In this document: positions 47,168 through 59,485 of the stretch, piece by piece | Layout of the letters: the number at the start of each line of letters is the position of its first letter | Numbering within the stretch: position 1 is the first letter of the stretch | Assembly: GCA_027579435.1 (NCBI GenBank) | Contig: JANBPK010001194.1 | Span: 1-64,000 of the forward strand | DNA length: 64,000 nucleotides | From: Candolleomyces eurysporus | Taxonomy: Eukaryota > Basidiomycota > Agaricomycetes > Agaricales > Psathyrellaceae | Reading direction: 5' to 3' | Program-made: the position numbers and the translations under genes | Notes under the pieces: model-generated | What the model was told of the DNA's origin: nothing | The model's input: the letters and a program-made list of their open reading frames with translations, nothing else | The model's database searches: none

Positions 47168-50100
47168 TTATTGCAGCCCCGTTTCGACGGCCTTGTACGC
47201 CTTCCCCTCCCTCGTCTTCCACCGGCCCCCGCTCACACTCCATAGATACCCCAGCCGACCGAGCACTTCGCTCGTCAGCACCGTGCCCCACCGTTCGTAG
47301 CCCAGGGACAGCACCATGTTCACCACCGCGGCCACAAGCAGGGTCCATCTCGCGGATGTCGGCAGGTCCACCAGGGTCAGCAAGTTCGCAACTGCCTTGG
47401 ACGGACTTAGCAGCAACCACACGTTGATCAGCACGAGTGCCAACATAGAGGCCATTAACCACCCTTAACAATTCGCATCAACAATCAAACGCTTCTTCCG
47501 GCAATATAGGCAAATTACCCACCATTTGTCCACATAGGCTTCCGATAAGGCGGCCCGATACTGAAAACAGCAGCCACCAAAATGTACTGGAAGCACGATA
47601 TCAAGAACACCGCAGTATTCTCATCGTTCGTCGACTCCAGCTTGTCCCCATCCTCAGGCGTGTGCTTTGGCGGAGGCGTGTACCTTGTACCCCGGAATTA
47701 TAGCTTCTTTCAAGGTCACATAGATACCGTCACTCACCATGGTTGCCTCCGTACCCAGAGGTAGGCCCAGACCTGGACTCCAGCAGTAATCAACACCTGG
47801 CCGATAATACTCGCCAAAACCTTTCTCGACACCAGGTTGGCCGTTGGACGCTTGTGATAAATCCGGGGGTATGGTAACGTTCTAGCCACTATTGGATAAA
47901 CGGGTTCGTAAGACCGTGCTTAATAGGGGTTGTTGGGCAACTCACTGGTGACAGCGACCGGGATAATGATGAATAGATCAATGTATAAGAACTATGTGAA
48001 AAACAAAAAAANGTCAGTCCGTCGTCGATAAACTCTATCAATGCCCGTTACAGACCTGGAAGTCGCCTAGCGATGACGCAAAGTAGTACAAAAGCGTCAC
48101 AGAAGTGAATTGAATGAGAGAATACAACGCCCTGCGAACAATTAGCCACAACTCAATATCGAACAATGCCGCCACTCACATATACTTGAAACAGCTGAAA
48201 CTAGTCACAAGGGCCGCTCGGCCTTCTTTTATGACTTCAAGAACACAGCCGACATCCGGTGTACTGGAAGTAAACGGAGCTGCAACACTAGCTTCCGCTT
48301 CCGAGAGTGAAATCCCAACGTCGGCAGCCTTCAAAGCGGCGCAATCGTTTGCTCCATCGCCACACATGAGAACGTTATACCCGAGGGCTTGTAACCGTTC
48401 CACCACTTCGTTCTTCTCATCTGGGGACATCCGAGCAAATATTTGCGTCTTCACCAACATCTATGACACCCTGTTAACCACTGATGCGTTCCTCGGCAAC
48501 GATACCAACGACTTACACGCTGCACAGTTTCTAATGGTGCGTAGTTAAGCATCCAACGGAAGGCATCGCCAGTTATCACCAATGAGTAATCCTGGTAGGC
48601 AATATCGTCTTCGTCAACGGTATGATGTCGTGGTGGTTGGAGAGGTTTCAAACTATAGTCGTCAAGTTGCCAAAGCGGATCATCCATACAATTCCACTGA
48701 AGTTTCGACATCGGAGTGGAAGCATTGCCTAATTAACAAGGTGTTCAGGATTCAAAAAACAGTATTAGAAACACAACATCAAGAGTGAGCAACATACCAT
48801 GACTAAAAGTCGGGAAAAAGACGTGGGCTCCTTGACTAATGAGACTACATTCCCTGGCAACACTAACCGCTGTCATGGGGTTGTCGCCAGTCATCATTCT
48901 GCAGGCAAGATGGGCAGTTCGAAGTGCTTGGATGGCAGGCGCAGTTCCGGGTTTCAGCCTATTCTCAAAGATGATGAGACCGAGGAAACGGAGACCTGAC
49001 TCTGCTTGCTCCCTGGTAAACGGAAGAATGTGAGCAAGTGGGCAAGTGAGCAACCAACACAAAACGGTTCACTGACCGTTTCATTTTTTGAGCCTTGAGC
49101 CACGAGAGGTTCTCGATGCTCTTTCCTGCAATGGCGATAACTCGATACCCGCGCTTGGTGTAATACGACAAGAGATCGTCATAGTCTTGTGGCACTGTGG
49201 AAGGCATGAGATTGCGGACAGAGTTCGGTAGAAGCAACCTTACAAGACTCGGGGTCACAGATATCCGTCATAACTTCAGGAGCTCCCTTGACATAGACTT
49301 CCATACTGGTGCCTTTAAGCCGCTTGACAATCACACTCATTCGGCGAAGAGAAGACACGAATTCAAAGGTTCGAATTACACCCAATTCCAAAAAANTATG
49401 CACGCTGTGGATTATCATTAGAACGAGAAATGCGTTCAGTAGAAGAAGTCTGACCTTAGCAGAGCCTTTCAGAGCATCCTCCAAACGGAACGCAGCACCA
49501 CCAGGCGGCCTGACAACAACTTGAACAAGTTGGGCCTGCTCTACCACAGCTCCCTTCGCCTTGATATTGCCTATCCCTGCACGAGCCTCCTCCAGCGTCC
49601 ACTTGGTAAATTCAAACATCTTGACATCGAGAGGATCCCCGATAAGCTCCCCCTCAACCTTCTTGAGCGAGTGACAAGTCGCCAAAGCATGGAGGAACGT
49701 CGCCTTTTGGTTCCCCATCGGAAGGTCATGGATATCATCCATCAGCTCCGAAAACTGCGTCCCACTCCGATCAAGGGGTCGGATACCGAGAATGTCAAGC
49801 CCATCTTCAGTCAGCGTTCCGGTCTTGTCGAAGCAGCAGACATTGATCTTGCCGGCAACGTTCACTCGGCTGGGGGAGATACAGAATATTCCAGTTTTCC
49901 GAAGTCGAGAAATAGCGAAGCTTGTTCCAATGGACAGAGTTGCTGGGAGCGCGGGAGGTACGACGACAGTGATCAGATCGAGAGCACGTATCATGATGGT
50001 ATGCCAAGAGATCTAGCGAAAGGTCATAGTTAGCGCCATTCCGTTCTCAATGAAGGGTAGAAAACTCACCCCCATTCGAACGAACTGGACCGCACTGAAA

Positions 50101-52553
50101 CAGAAACCAAACGCAGCAATCCCGGCAAGCACGCCAATGAATCGCACGGAGTCTCGATAAAACTTGAACCCTATCGGCTTAGGGAATAACATTGAACGGA
50201 CGAGCGCTCCTTTCGTGGTATCAAAACCTGTGCAAGTGCATGTGTTAATCTAATCCTTCAACAAGGGTTACACGGGCCATACCTGTTCGAGCAATCATAG
50301 CTAGCGCAGGTCGACCTTTCCCATCTGCAGTCATCGCTCCTCGAATACGAACCACCCTCGTTCCGCAATAAAGGAAACTCTTTGCGTTTTCTGTCATTTC
50401 CTCCTTCCATTGAATTAGATCACTGTCTTTGGCGGGTATCTTGCTCACGGGCACACTTTCACCTGTGAGCATGCTCTCATTGACGATAGCGTCTCCAGAA
50501 AGTAGGAACATATCAGCGGGGACGACGGAGATCTGGGATGTAGATAGGTTGACGATGTCGCCGACCGCCAAATCCGGTGAGGATTTTTCAGTCCCTAAAG
50601 CACAACTATGAGAAGGTGCCGACAACCATATACTGAGTCACTTACAATCGCCATTCCGAAGAACCTCGACTTGGCAAGTGAGGCGTGACATTTCCCTCAT
50701 CCGGGCGATGGTCTACATGAACGAAGGGCTCGTTAGCCTTTTCGAACATATAGAAGAGGTAGAATCACCTGTTTAGTGTCAATCAAGGTCGACGCAATAC
50801 TGGCGACCGAGATCAAGGCAATACAAAAGGCGTAATAGTAGTAGTTGTCCAGGCACCACAACAAGATACTGGCGATTTGGAACACATAGAAAGGATGCAC
50901 AACCTATACAAGAAACAATCAGAAAAACGAAGGAAGGGGGAAAGGAACATTTACCTCTTCTACCAAGAGAGTCACGGTCGGTTTGGCCTCGATTTCAATC
51001 TCGTTCTTGCCGAAGAGTAGTTCGCGCTGGTCACGGATTTCAATGTTGATCCCAGGTAGCACGGCGGAGACGGTAGTAGCTGCAGAATCTCGCCAATCTC
51101 TAAAAATAGAGTTAGTCCGAAATTAATAGCAAACGTGTAGACCCACCTGACAAGACTGAACAATCCTGTTCTGGGGTCCACAGCAAGCCGACTGTATCGA
51201 TAGTCAACTATGACTAGCTGCCGCAGCATTCCGCTTGCCTCATCATAGTCATCAATCGAAGGTTTGAGAAAAGGTTGCCCAGGTGTAACTGCTAGCGTTG
51301 CCGGAAATACGGTCGTGAGAGAATATGGATAGTTGATAACGCGAATTGGCAGGAGCATGATAGCTTTGTACGCTGACTGGGCGGTTATGAGACGAGAAGA
51401 AAGGAATTAGAGGTTCGGAACTCACTTCTACGACAACGAAGCCGCCCCTCTTGGAGTCAATGAACGCTTTCTCCTGAGTGACCCATCTAAGCCAGAGCCT
51501 TGGGAACCAGTGACCGAATAGAGCGAGAAGACCAGCAGTGAGGAAGCAGCCCAACTTCCAGCACGTTGACCTCCAAGGAATCGCTTCATAGCAGATGAAC
51601 CGGACCGTACTGTCTTCATCTGCAAGATAGATTGTTTGACGACTGGGAGGACCTTCTGGGGGTGGTTCAGACAAAGTGAATGACATTTCCATGTCGATGC
51701 GAGATTCTCCTCCGAACACAGGATCATAGTCCAGCATAGGCAGATGAGGATTTCCTTCCTCGATGCTGTGGTGATCCGAATCATACTCCATGCTGGGAGC
51801 GATGGATTTAGCGTCCACAGGTCGAGCTTCGTCCTCGGAGTCCTCCTCCCCAGATGAATAACCCCATCGTTCTTCTTCATCGTCCGAACCGACAGCATCC
51901 TCCGATAGAGCGAGCGATCTTCGACTACGGCGAGATAGACGGCTCACTGAGCCTTGAGATGATGAGCGACGTCGTGGCCTGATAGATTCTGGTTCATTCC
52001 TTGAGAACAATTGAGCTATGTTTCCGAATACGCTTGCGCGTGCTGGTGGAGATCTTGACTCGCGCTGAGAACGTCGCTTGGAGGAAACGCCGGACATGGC
52101 GTCATCGTCATCAAACAGCAGGTCGTCGTCTTCTTCCGGAGCCAGCGACTGCCTGTCTTCAGTCATGATTGATTGGCCGTCGCCCCCGCGGGATGTGCGA
52201 GACGAGGACCGTCGAGATACGCGACCCGAATCGATACTCTTTCTTCGGCTCCTTGATACCATGTCACTGCTCCTGCGGCCTAGCTCGATTCTTGACATTC
52301 GAGAGACACTGCTTGGGTTGACGCTGTGCCCTGGACCTGAAAACATAGAGCCATCTCCTTCATCATCGTAGTAGTTGCTGTACTCGTCGTTCTGCCGGGC
52401 ACGACGAGCAATGGCAACGGCATTGCCTATCTCTATTGCTGAGGCACCCTCCGTATAGTCATGTGGAGGGTCGGGATCGCTTGACGTGGTGGCCACAGGC
52501 GCCATTTCATAAACTTGAGAATCTGAGGGTGAAAGCTTGTTTGTGCGCGACAC
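47168..52553 (-). CDS. P5B-type P-type ATPase (Ypk9/ATP13A2-like)
   Basis: Vacuolar/lysosomal transporter; animal P5B pumps export polyamines from the lysosome. The N-terminal region of about 350 residues is acidic and Ser/Arg-rich, from [20 protein letters not shown]. Then P5 features: an N-terminal hydrophobic stretch [18 protein letters not shown]1-2 near [16 protein letters not shown], the actuator [11 protein letters not shown], the TM4 motif [11 protein letters not shown] (49944-49958 for PPALP), the phosphorylation site [14 protein letters not shown] (about 49810-49835), [23 protein letters not shown], and the hinge [13 protein letters not shown]. Six C-terminal membrane segments follow, ending [13 protein letters not shown], rather than PPELP, separates P5B from P5A. 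The N at 49396 must be skipped for [15 protein letters not shown]. About 1,400-1,500 residues, many introns. Confidence 0.93.
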
Positions 52554-52940
52554 TTTGGAGGATTTGCGGCTTGAAGTTGGTGGGTAGGTCAGGACTCGGT
52601 GGAGAGTGACAGGGTCTGAACCCAGTTCCCTGCACCTCGAGCCAGCTGCTATTAGCTAAGGCCGTCACCCGTATGGTGGTTCTCCCGCTACTCGGAAGGC
52701 TTCAAATAAACTATACTGCAAGGTCAGCTTGGGCGCAGATGTTTTTGAGCTGTTTACCTGAAATGGAGGATGAGAGAAATTGCACCCGCGCGTTTGCACG
52801 GTCAAATGATTATGATTGAGCGTGAACTCCGAGTAGCCGGTCTCTTTGCTGCCGGCAGCGGTCAGGGCGCCCATATATTCCGGCACAATTCCACCTCCAC
52901 CCCCACATTCTCTTTCTGCTTTCTACCACAGCCAGTCTCG
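52554..52940. promoter_or_regulatory. Divergent promoter region of the P5B ATPase and SDR genes
   Basis: About 390 bases between two start codons. No clear TATA box except a weak catatatt near 52870 on the SDR side. No other feature recognised. Confidence 0.4.
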
Positions 52941-54485
52941 ATGTCTGACAGCTACTCGAAAACCCGGACCCAATCCAAGAGTGCCGACGAGCACTACAAA
53001 AACACTCTGGCCCGCATCCAGCAGATTCAGACCCAGTTCAAGGATACCCCTGGGTCCGGAAAACTAAAGGGCAAGGTCTGCATTATCACTGGTGTCGGCT
53101 CATTGAAGGGCATCGGGTACGTGAGCCACGACCTACTCAGTCGCGCGACATTCTAATTAACACGCGCATCCCCTATCAGGCGAGCTACTTCTCTTCTCTA
53201 CGCTCGCGAAGGTTAGAACCATCTTGCCTTTGTCGCTCCTCTTCCTGAGCGCTCACTTTGCTTCAGGTGCCAAGCATCTGTATCTCCTTGATTACGACGG
53301 AACAAACCTGCCTAACCTGAAGGAGACCATCGCTTCCCAATATCCCGGGGTCAAGGTACACGGGCGGTTATTGCCTTTGACCTTCTTGCTCCGACTAACG
53401 GACATCACCAGGTGACAACTATCCAGGCAGACGCATCGGAAGAGGCTGCTATCTCTGGTCTCTGCGAGCAAGCTCTTCGTGAAGAAGGCCGTCTTGATGT
53501 CTTCTTCGCCAATGTAAGTAATCCATTATCTTTTATTGTCGGAGCCCCCGGTGTACTCACTTTAACACCCAACATAGGCCGGTTGGGCGTCCAGAGACGT
53601 TCTACACGACACCACCGTTGAGACCTTCGATAAAACATACAAGATCAACGTCCTGTCGTGTGTACTTTCTTCATTCTCAGGCTAGGCTTCCTTTCTGAAG
53701 TCTAATCTCCAGCGTCTTCCTTGCTGTCAAATACGGCTCAGCAGCCATGCTGAAGGCTAACTCATCAAGAGGGAAGGACAGAAGTGGTGGAAGCCTCATC
53801 CTCACTGCATCAAGTGAGCTATTCTCCAGGTTATACGAAGCTCTATCACTCATGCGTTCGTTCATCAGCTGCTGGAATCCGCTCGGGAGCGGGCACTATC
53901 GATTGTAAGCACCTGACAACCTAATACTATCCTATTCCAAGACTAATATTTCCTGCAGACAGCGCCGCTAAAGCCGCGTAAGTTCCACACCGCATTTGAA
54001 AACGGCTTTCTCAGCACAGATGCTAATCACCACCGCTCTAGGGTCAACTCCATTGCGAAGAATGCAGCATATCAACTCCAAAAGTCCGATATCCGTGTCA
54101 ATACCATCTGCCCAGGTTTAATCGAAACTGGCATGACTGGTTCAACCTTCGAATACGCTCGACAGCGTGGATCCGAGGGTAAGATCGGACAGTTGAACGC
54201 ACTCGGGAGGTATGGAGTCCCAGAAGGTAAGCATAACAATGCTCTGCGATCGAGGCTATACTATTCGGCAGCGGTCTAACTGTAAATCATCTGCTTCACA
54301 GAAATCGCCAATGCAGCTCTTTTCTTGGCCTCAGGTGCGTGAAATGTGCTCAGTGCTGTGTCTACGCCGTTGGCTTAACAATTAAATTTAAAACAGACGA
54401 CTCGAGCTATGTTAATGGCCAAAACATCGCCGTAGATGGCGGTCTGTCGGCTTCACACCCTGTCGTGCCTGGACGTTGGGCTTAG
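52941..54485 (+). CDS. Short-chain dehydrogenase/reductase
   Basis: NAD(P)(H)-dependent oxidoreductase of the classical SDR family. Start MSDSYSKTRTQSKSADEHYK. The cofactor site is CIITGVGSLKGIGRATS (TGxxxxxGIG form, about 53080-53200), with DADGT-type acidic loop LLDYDGTN. The active-site Ser lies in LILTASTAGIRSG and the Tyr/Lys pair in DYSAAKAAVNSIA (split by introns near 53900-54050). The substrate loop is CPGLIETGMTGSTF, and the C-terminus reads SYVNGQNIAVDGGLSASHPV then VPGRWA. About 310 residues in about nine small exons. Which alcohol or ketone it uses cannot be told. It converges with the P450 gene, but two genes are not enough to call a biosynthetic cluster. Confidence 0.9.
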
Positions 54486-54700
54486 AACGATGTAAATGCA
54501 CAGCTCGGAATAGTGTAATATTAGCCATGAGTACGAGGATATCTCTGACTAGAACTGAAACCGACATAATCCTGGCAAATAAGCCAGTCAAAAACTTGTA
54601 TCAAGATCCCCGACGCCTTAGTTGCGACGGGTGAACACAAGGGGAACACGTATCGGTCTAAGGAATATCAATACACCATACTCTGCAAACTTGGTCAGAC

Positions 54701-57207
54701 TCACGTTACGGTAATTCCAGCCCTCGAATCTAGGACCCGCTCCCTTCTCTGCTCAAAGGTCTCGTGTGCAAACTGAGGTTCCTCCTTGACGGTGATCTTG
54801 TATCGGGACACTAGCATCGCCAAGGCAGCGACTCCTTCGGATTCGGAAAACCTAATAATGAAATGAGCCCGGTTCATCGTCATAAGTGAACTTGGCAGTG
54901 GTAAGTACAACTCACTTCCTCCCAATGCACGACCGAGCTCCACCACTGAACGGAAGGAAGGCATCACGGTTATAGTCACCAAGGAATCTATCAGGTTTGT
55001 ACTCGCATGGGTTTTCCCAATACTGTGCTGGAAAGTAGAAACGGAGCAGTTAGACCACCGAAGAAAAAANCGCCGAGAAAATGATTGATAAATGGAGCTT
55101 AAATGAAGGATCCACTCACGATTGTGATGTAAACCAGAAGCATTTACAGCAATATTGGTTCCTTTAGGGACAGGGATCACCACTTTCTCTCCTTGGGCAT
55201 TTGTGGCAGTCAGAGTTGTATCCTCCGCTGAGCATTTCGGTATATTCGTAACCTGCGGAAAAGAGGTAAGCACTCGAACTCAGGGGTATATGTATATGTA
55301 ACGTGGACCCACAGGAGTGACGATACGCATGGTTTCGTAGATTGCGCTGTGTGAAATGGTATGGATGGATCAGGACAAAATTGGCCGGGGAGCATGCGGC
55401 ACTCACGCGAGGCACCGATTGAGTTTCGTTCTGTCTTCGTAACCCTACATTTCAATTGAAGGTCTATCAGAGTCCGAGGTGTGTCCATAACGGCGTTCTG
55501 CTTACTGGGCGTCTACCGTCGGTCAACGCGGACTTGATGTCGTTGTATAGCTTCTCCTGCTCCTCCTGGTACAATGCCAGAAATGCTAGTGTGAAGCATA
55601 GGGTATTAGCGGTGGTCTAGGTCAATTTGGAGATGTAGGCGTCCGAAATTAGTCACTGCTTTTCGATGGGCTTCACGGCCTACACGGCGAACCCACCTCG
55701 TGTCCCGCGATCAAGAAGATGAAAATGTTTCCTAGAACGCGGTTAGTATCGTGAATGAACGTTCGAGCATTCAAGCAGAGGCAGGACATACCAACGAGCT
55801 CGCTTTCCTTCAACACGTTTGGCCCGGCATCCAAGTTGTTAGATTCCACAAGATTACTGAAGAGGTCATGTCTCTCAGCCGAGCTTCCTTCCCGCCGTTC
55901 GTGGATCATTTCCAACATGTATTTCTGCAGAATTGGTTAAGAACGCACGTTTCCATTTATGAACGGTACAGGTTGACATACCTCCAGCTCGTCGAATGAA
56001 AGCTGAGCCTGACGAGTGCGTTCGGTGAGCCCGATTGCCCATTTCGGTACTGCGAGCTTGACGAATATATCCACGGCGACTCGGTGAAGCGCATCCTGGA
56101 ATGCCAATTTATGTCCAGGAGGAGGGGTCTTACTATCTTGCCAACTCATGCGTTTGCCAAAGCCTTGATGTCAAATATTTAGAGAGGATCAGCTGAAATG
56201 GATAATAGGACATACCAGCAGCCCCGATGACGAAAAGAGCGAGCTACATTGCCAAATTTAGGATAGATCGTTCGGAGATCCCAAAGTTTAATTGGCGTAC
56301 TTGAAAGGTTATATCGAGAGCATTCTCAACCGTCACCGATTCCTTGTATCCCCACACATTTTTGAACAAATCTTCCATAATTTCCACCGTCTCGTCCCAA
56401 ACCAATTTGTTATTTCTCTTTAGATCAAGAAGCGTCAACGGCGGCCGCATGCACTCTAACGGCGCCAACAAGTAATGTATATAGACATACCTCAGAGAAG
56501 GCAGGTGCAGAAATCTTCCGATACTTCTTCCATTCATCACCTTCTGACACCACAATGTTCCGGCCAAAAAAANGCTAAAGAGCCGTACAGTTCAATGGGC
56601 TTGGGAAAGCGCGTCCGGGATGAAGTGATTTCCTGGAAAAGAGACAAAGATGACATCAAAGCCGCTGTAGGGCCTGGAAGGTGGAGCTTGAACGCACCTT
56701 CATTGCGCCAGCATCTGCAACGACGAGGACGGATTGTACTCTTGGCCAAATGGATGTCTGTCACGATGATGAGGGCTGTTGGGCCAGACGAGTTCGAAGC
56801 GAGGGATAGCTGCGCACCACACGATATATCGAACAGCCTTGCCGTTCGTATTCTGCAGATATCCGAGAGGTCAGTAGATTAGAATGTCATGAGCCCGACA
56901 CTCAACCCACCGGAATATTTCTCGACATGCAAATGGTTCCTCCCAGCAGCAATCCAGCGAATTTTGGGCAGAACAAAGTTCGACAGGACCGTGGCCGGGC
57001 TGAGGAAGTAAATACTGCCCGGATGGAAGCTGGCAGGGGGGNTAAGGTCATTAATGGACGGGATGGAAGGGTTCGGGGCACTCACTTGACCCCTTTAATG
57101 CTCTGGTAGACTGCCACCACCTTGTGACATATTAAAATCCCTGCAAGTGAGAGAAGGAGCGTGGTTGGGGACTGGAGCAGTGGCAAGGACGTCGACACAG
57201 AGGACAT
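54701..57207 (-). CDS. Cytochrome P450 monooxygenase
   Basis: Heme-thiolate monooxygenase of the ER. Start MSSVSTSLPLLQSPTTLLLS, an N-terminal membrane anchor. Then RFPKPIELYGSLAFFGRNIV and EGDEWKKYRKISAPAFSERN (C-helix region), the I-helix IFIFLIAGHETTANTLCF (near 55690-55720), the K-helix AIYETMR (ExxR), PERF-like CEYKPDRFL, and the heme-binding loop FSGGARSCIGRK with the Cys ligand (54914-54949). About 12 exons. The N at 56573 must be skipped to keep the SLAFFGRN frame; Ns at 55070 and 57042 are intronic. One early exon has an in-frame stop unless a 65-nt intron is placed near 56755-56820. I cannot assign a CYP family or substrate. Confidence 0.88.
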
Positions 57208-57844
57208 GGTTCAAGAACACACGCACACCACAGTGGATCGGGACAGTAGCCATGATATCTGTTGCCAACAAACCGTGAGGGATGACGGCCAAATGGGACG
57301 AAATGCTGGTGAGGTCAGCGGGCCGGAAAACACTCTAGCTTCTTATCTGGATCTGCCGAAGCTCCTGAGAGCGGGTGCCCTGTGTGCCGTCAGCACCATT
57401 CTCCGGACCACTGGTCTCGCAATAGTATCTGGGTTTCCTGGCCGGTTTAGGTGGTTCGGGCTGCAAGTTCCGGGCCAAAATACGGGGAGAAAACCCATCT
57501 TTCATTAAGCGGTCTCGATACGGAACTCGGAATCTATGTAGAGCGCCTTGAGAGCGCTCAAGCTTGGCGCTCTGACTGTGTTGAGGTGAAATTTGATGTG
57601 ACTGCTGAAGCGCGCGGCACGCCTATTATTACCGGACAAATTGGCAATGTGGTCACGTCATTGAGCTTTTTGGGAGTGGCGGCGGCGTACGGGAGGCATA
57701 TGCACTCTGTAGCATTTGTGAGCATTATATACAAGCAGGTCACCAGGGACGGTGAGAGATGTCGACAGAAGCATTCGTGCGTAACAACTACATACGGCAT
57801 GATGTAGATACTTTTAAGATGCCCGACAGCGCAAAGGCAGTACT
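57208..57844. other. Intergenic region between P450 and FKBP
   Basis: About 640 bases. A 118-codon plus-strand ORF (57451-57807) has no domain, intron or composition support. Probably P450 promoter plus FKBP 3' UTR. Confidence 0.45.
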
Positions 57845-59328
57845 TTACTTGACTTCGAGGAGCTTGACCTCTTCCAGCAAGAATTAGGACCGTTGATACA
57901 ATTGAGGAGGAAGAGAACGCACCAAATTTCAATGTAGAGTTGGGAGGGATGCCATCGACACCCTTGCTGCCATAGGCCAGTGCAGGTGGAATAGTAATAA
58001 TGCGCTCGCCACCAACACGCATTCCAGGGATACCCTCATCCCATCCTGCAGCGACAGATCAGCCACAACAGAACGTGAAAGGAAAATGGCTCAACCCACC
58101 CTTGATGACTTCACCCTTTCCAACCTTGAAGTAGAACTTTGTACAAAGCTAAGTGCCAGACCTGTGAAAAGGGTAATAAAAAGCTTACAGGCTTCCCCTT
58201 GACATTCTTGTCGAACCCTGAGCCGTCAAGGAACTTTCCAATGTAACGCATACCGACGCGGCTTCCCTTCTTTGCCTCGGGGCCGTCACCAACCTTCACG
58301 TCTTGAATCTTGAGGCCGTTGGGAAGCTCCTTCACATCGGAGTTCTTGGACTTCTTCTTGTCCTCCTTTTTCTTGTCCTCCTTCTTGCCTTCCTTCTTCT
58401 CCTTTTTGTCGCCACCCGCAGGAACAGCCTTTCCATCCTCGGCCTTCAATTTCTTGTTCTTTTTCTCCTTTCCTTCCTTAGGCTTTCCCTCGGCAGCTTC
58501 ATCAGTATCACGAGGGCGCTTGGATGGTTTTGCAGGAGGTTCATCCTCAACTTCCTCGAAGCGACTACAGAACATTCAAGTATTTCGACAAAGATAGCTC
58601 AGAATGAATGACTGACCTAGCATCGCTGTCGACTTCGAGACCAGCAAGGTCCTCAGGGTCCATCTCGACATCGGAGCTGACGTCCTGAAGGTTGTAACCC
58701 TCTTCGTCGGAAGAGATATCGCTATCGTCGCCAAACGGAGGTTGATCAGGTTGCTCTGAATGTGAGATTGAGCATGAATGCACAGGTAACAATTGGAAAG
58801 AAAACGTACCAATATAGTTGCCAGTCAGATAAACCGTGCTAAAGAATGGTGGGTATGAATGAATGCTTCGTTATGCATGGATGGGTGATACTGACTTCTT
58901 CCCGGTGTTGGTCAAGACATATTCGCGTTCCTCAAGCAAAACGACGTTGAGAGTGCTTTGCTCGATCTGAAGAGGCAATGAGGTCTCGGTTGTGCGCGAA
59001 AGAGAGGTCAACTCACCTTTCCAGCCGTCAAAGCAGCGAGGACGGTGGTGACAAGCTTAGGCTCGCTTTCCTCGTCCTCATCCTCTTCTTCTTCCTCGTC
59101 ATCGGAGTCGGGGGCAGTCAGAGCCTTGTAAGCCAGCTTGACGACAGAGCGCCCGTTGGCATCTGGGAGCTCCTCTCCAAAGGAGATGTTAGTGACGCGA
59201 ATGTCCGCTGCAGGAGTGACATAGCCCTCGCTGCCACCAGCCAGCACGAGACTCCTTGAGAGTGTATCAGCAAGTGATCACGAAAAAANCGCGTCAAAAN
59301 CGCACCAGATGTCGAGTTCAACAGACAT
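57845..59328 (-). CDS. Nuclear FK506-binding peptidyl-prolyl isomerase (Fpr3/Fpr4 type)
   Basis: Nucleolar/nuclear histone chaperone and proline isomerase. [20 protein letters not shown] starts the nucleoplasmin-like N-terminal domain, with [20 protein letters not shown] and acidic tracts ([16 protein letters not shown]). A second acidic block, [20 protein letters not shown], and a long Lys/Glu-rich basic region ([20 protein letters not shown]) follow. The C-terminal FKBP domain reads [56 protein letters not shown] and [20 protein letters not shown], ending [11 protein letters not shown]. The drug- and proline-pocket residues (Y, F, D, W, Y) appear present. Two Ns (59289, 59300) lie in intron 1. 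Divergent from ARPC4 across 157 bases. Confidence 0.95.
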
Positions 59329-59485
59329 GATTAGTAGAAAACCTGAGGACGAGAGAGACAAGTTAAAAAAAAGTCGCTCAGTTCAACAGATCCCTTGTGG
59401 CTGTGCACGCAAAGCTCATTGAAACTCCGATCGACATTGCATCAACGCGCCTCAGCAGCGGACTGAGCCTAGCAAGCAGCCAGCC

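Noticed and set aside
52941..57207. SDR plus P450 as a secondary-metabolite cluster
   Set aside because: Only two enzymes, convergent, with no synthase, transporter or regulator nearby; flanking genes are housekeeping.
57451..57807. 118-codon plus-strand ORF in the P450-FKBP gap
   Set aside because: No recognisable motif, no splice support, and it overlaps the expected FKBP 3' UTR.
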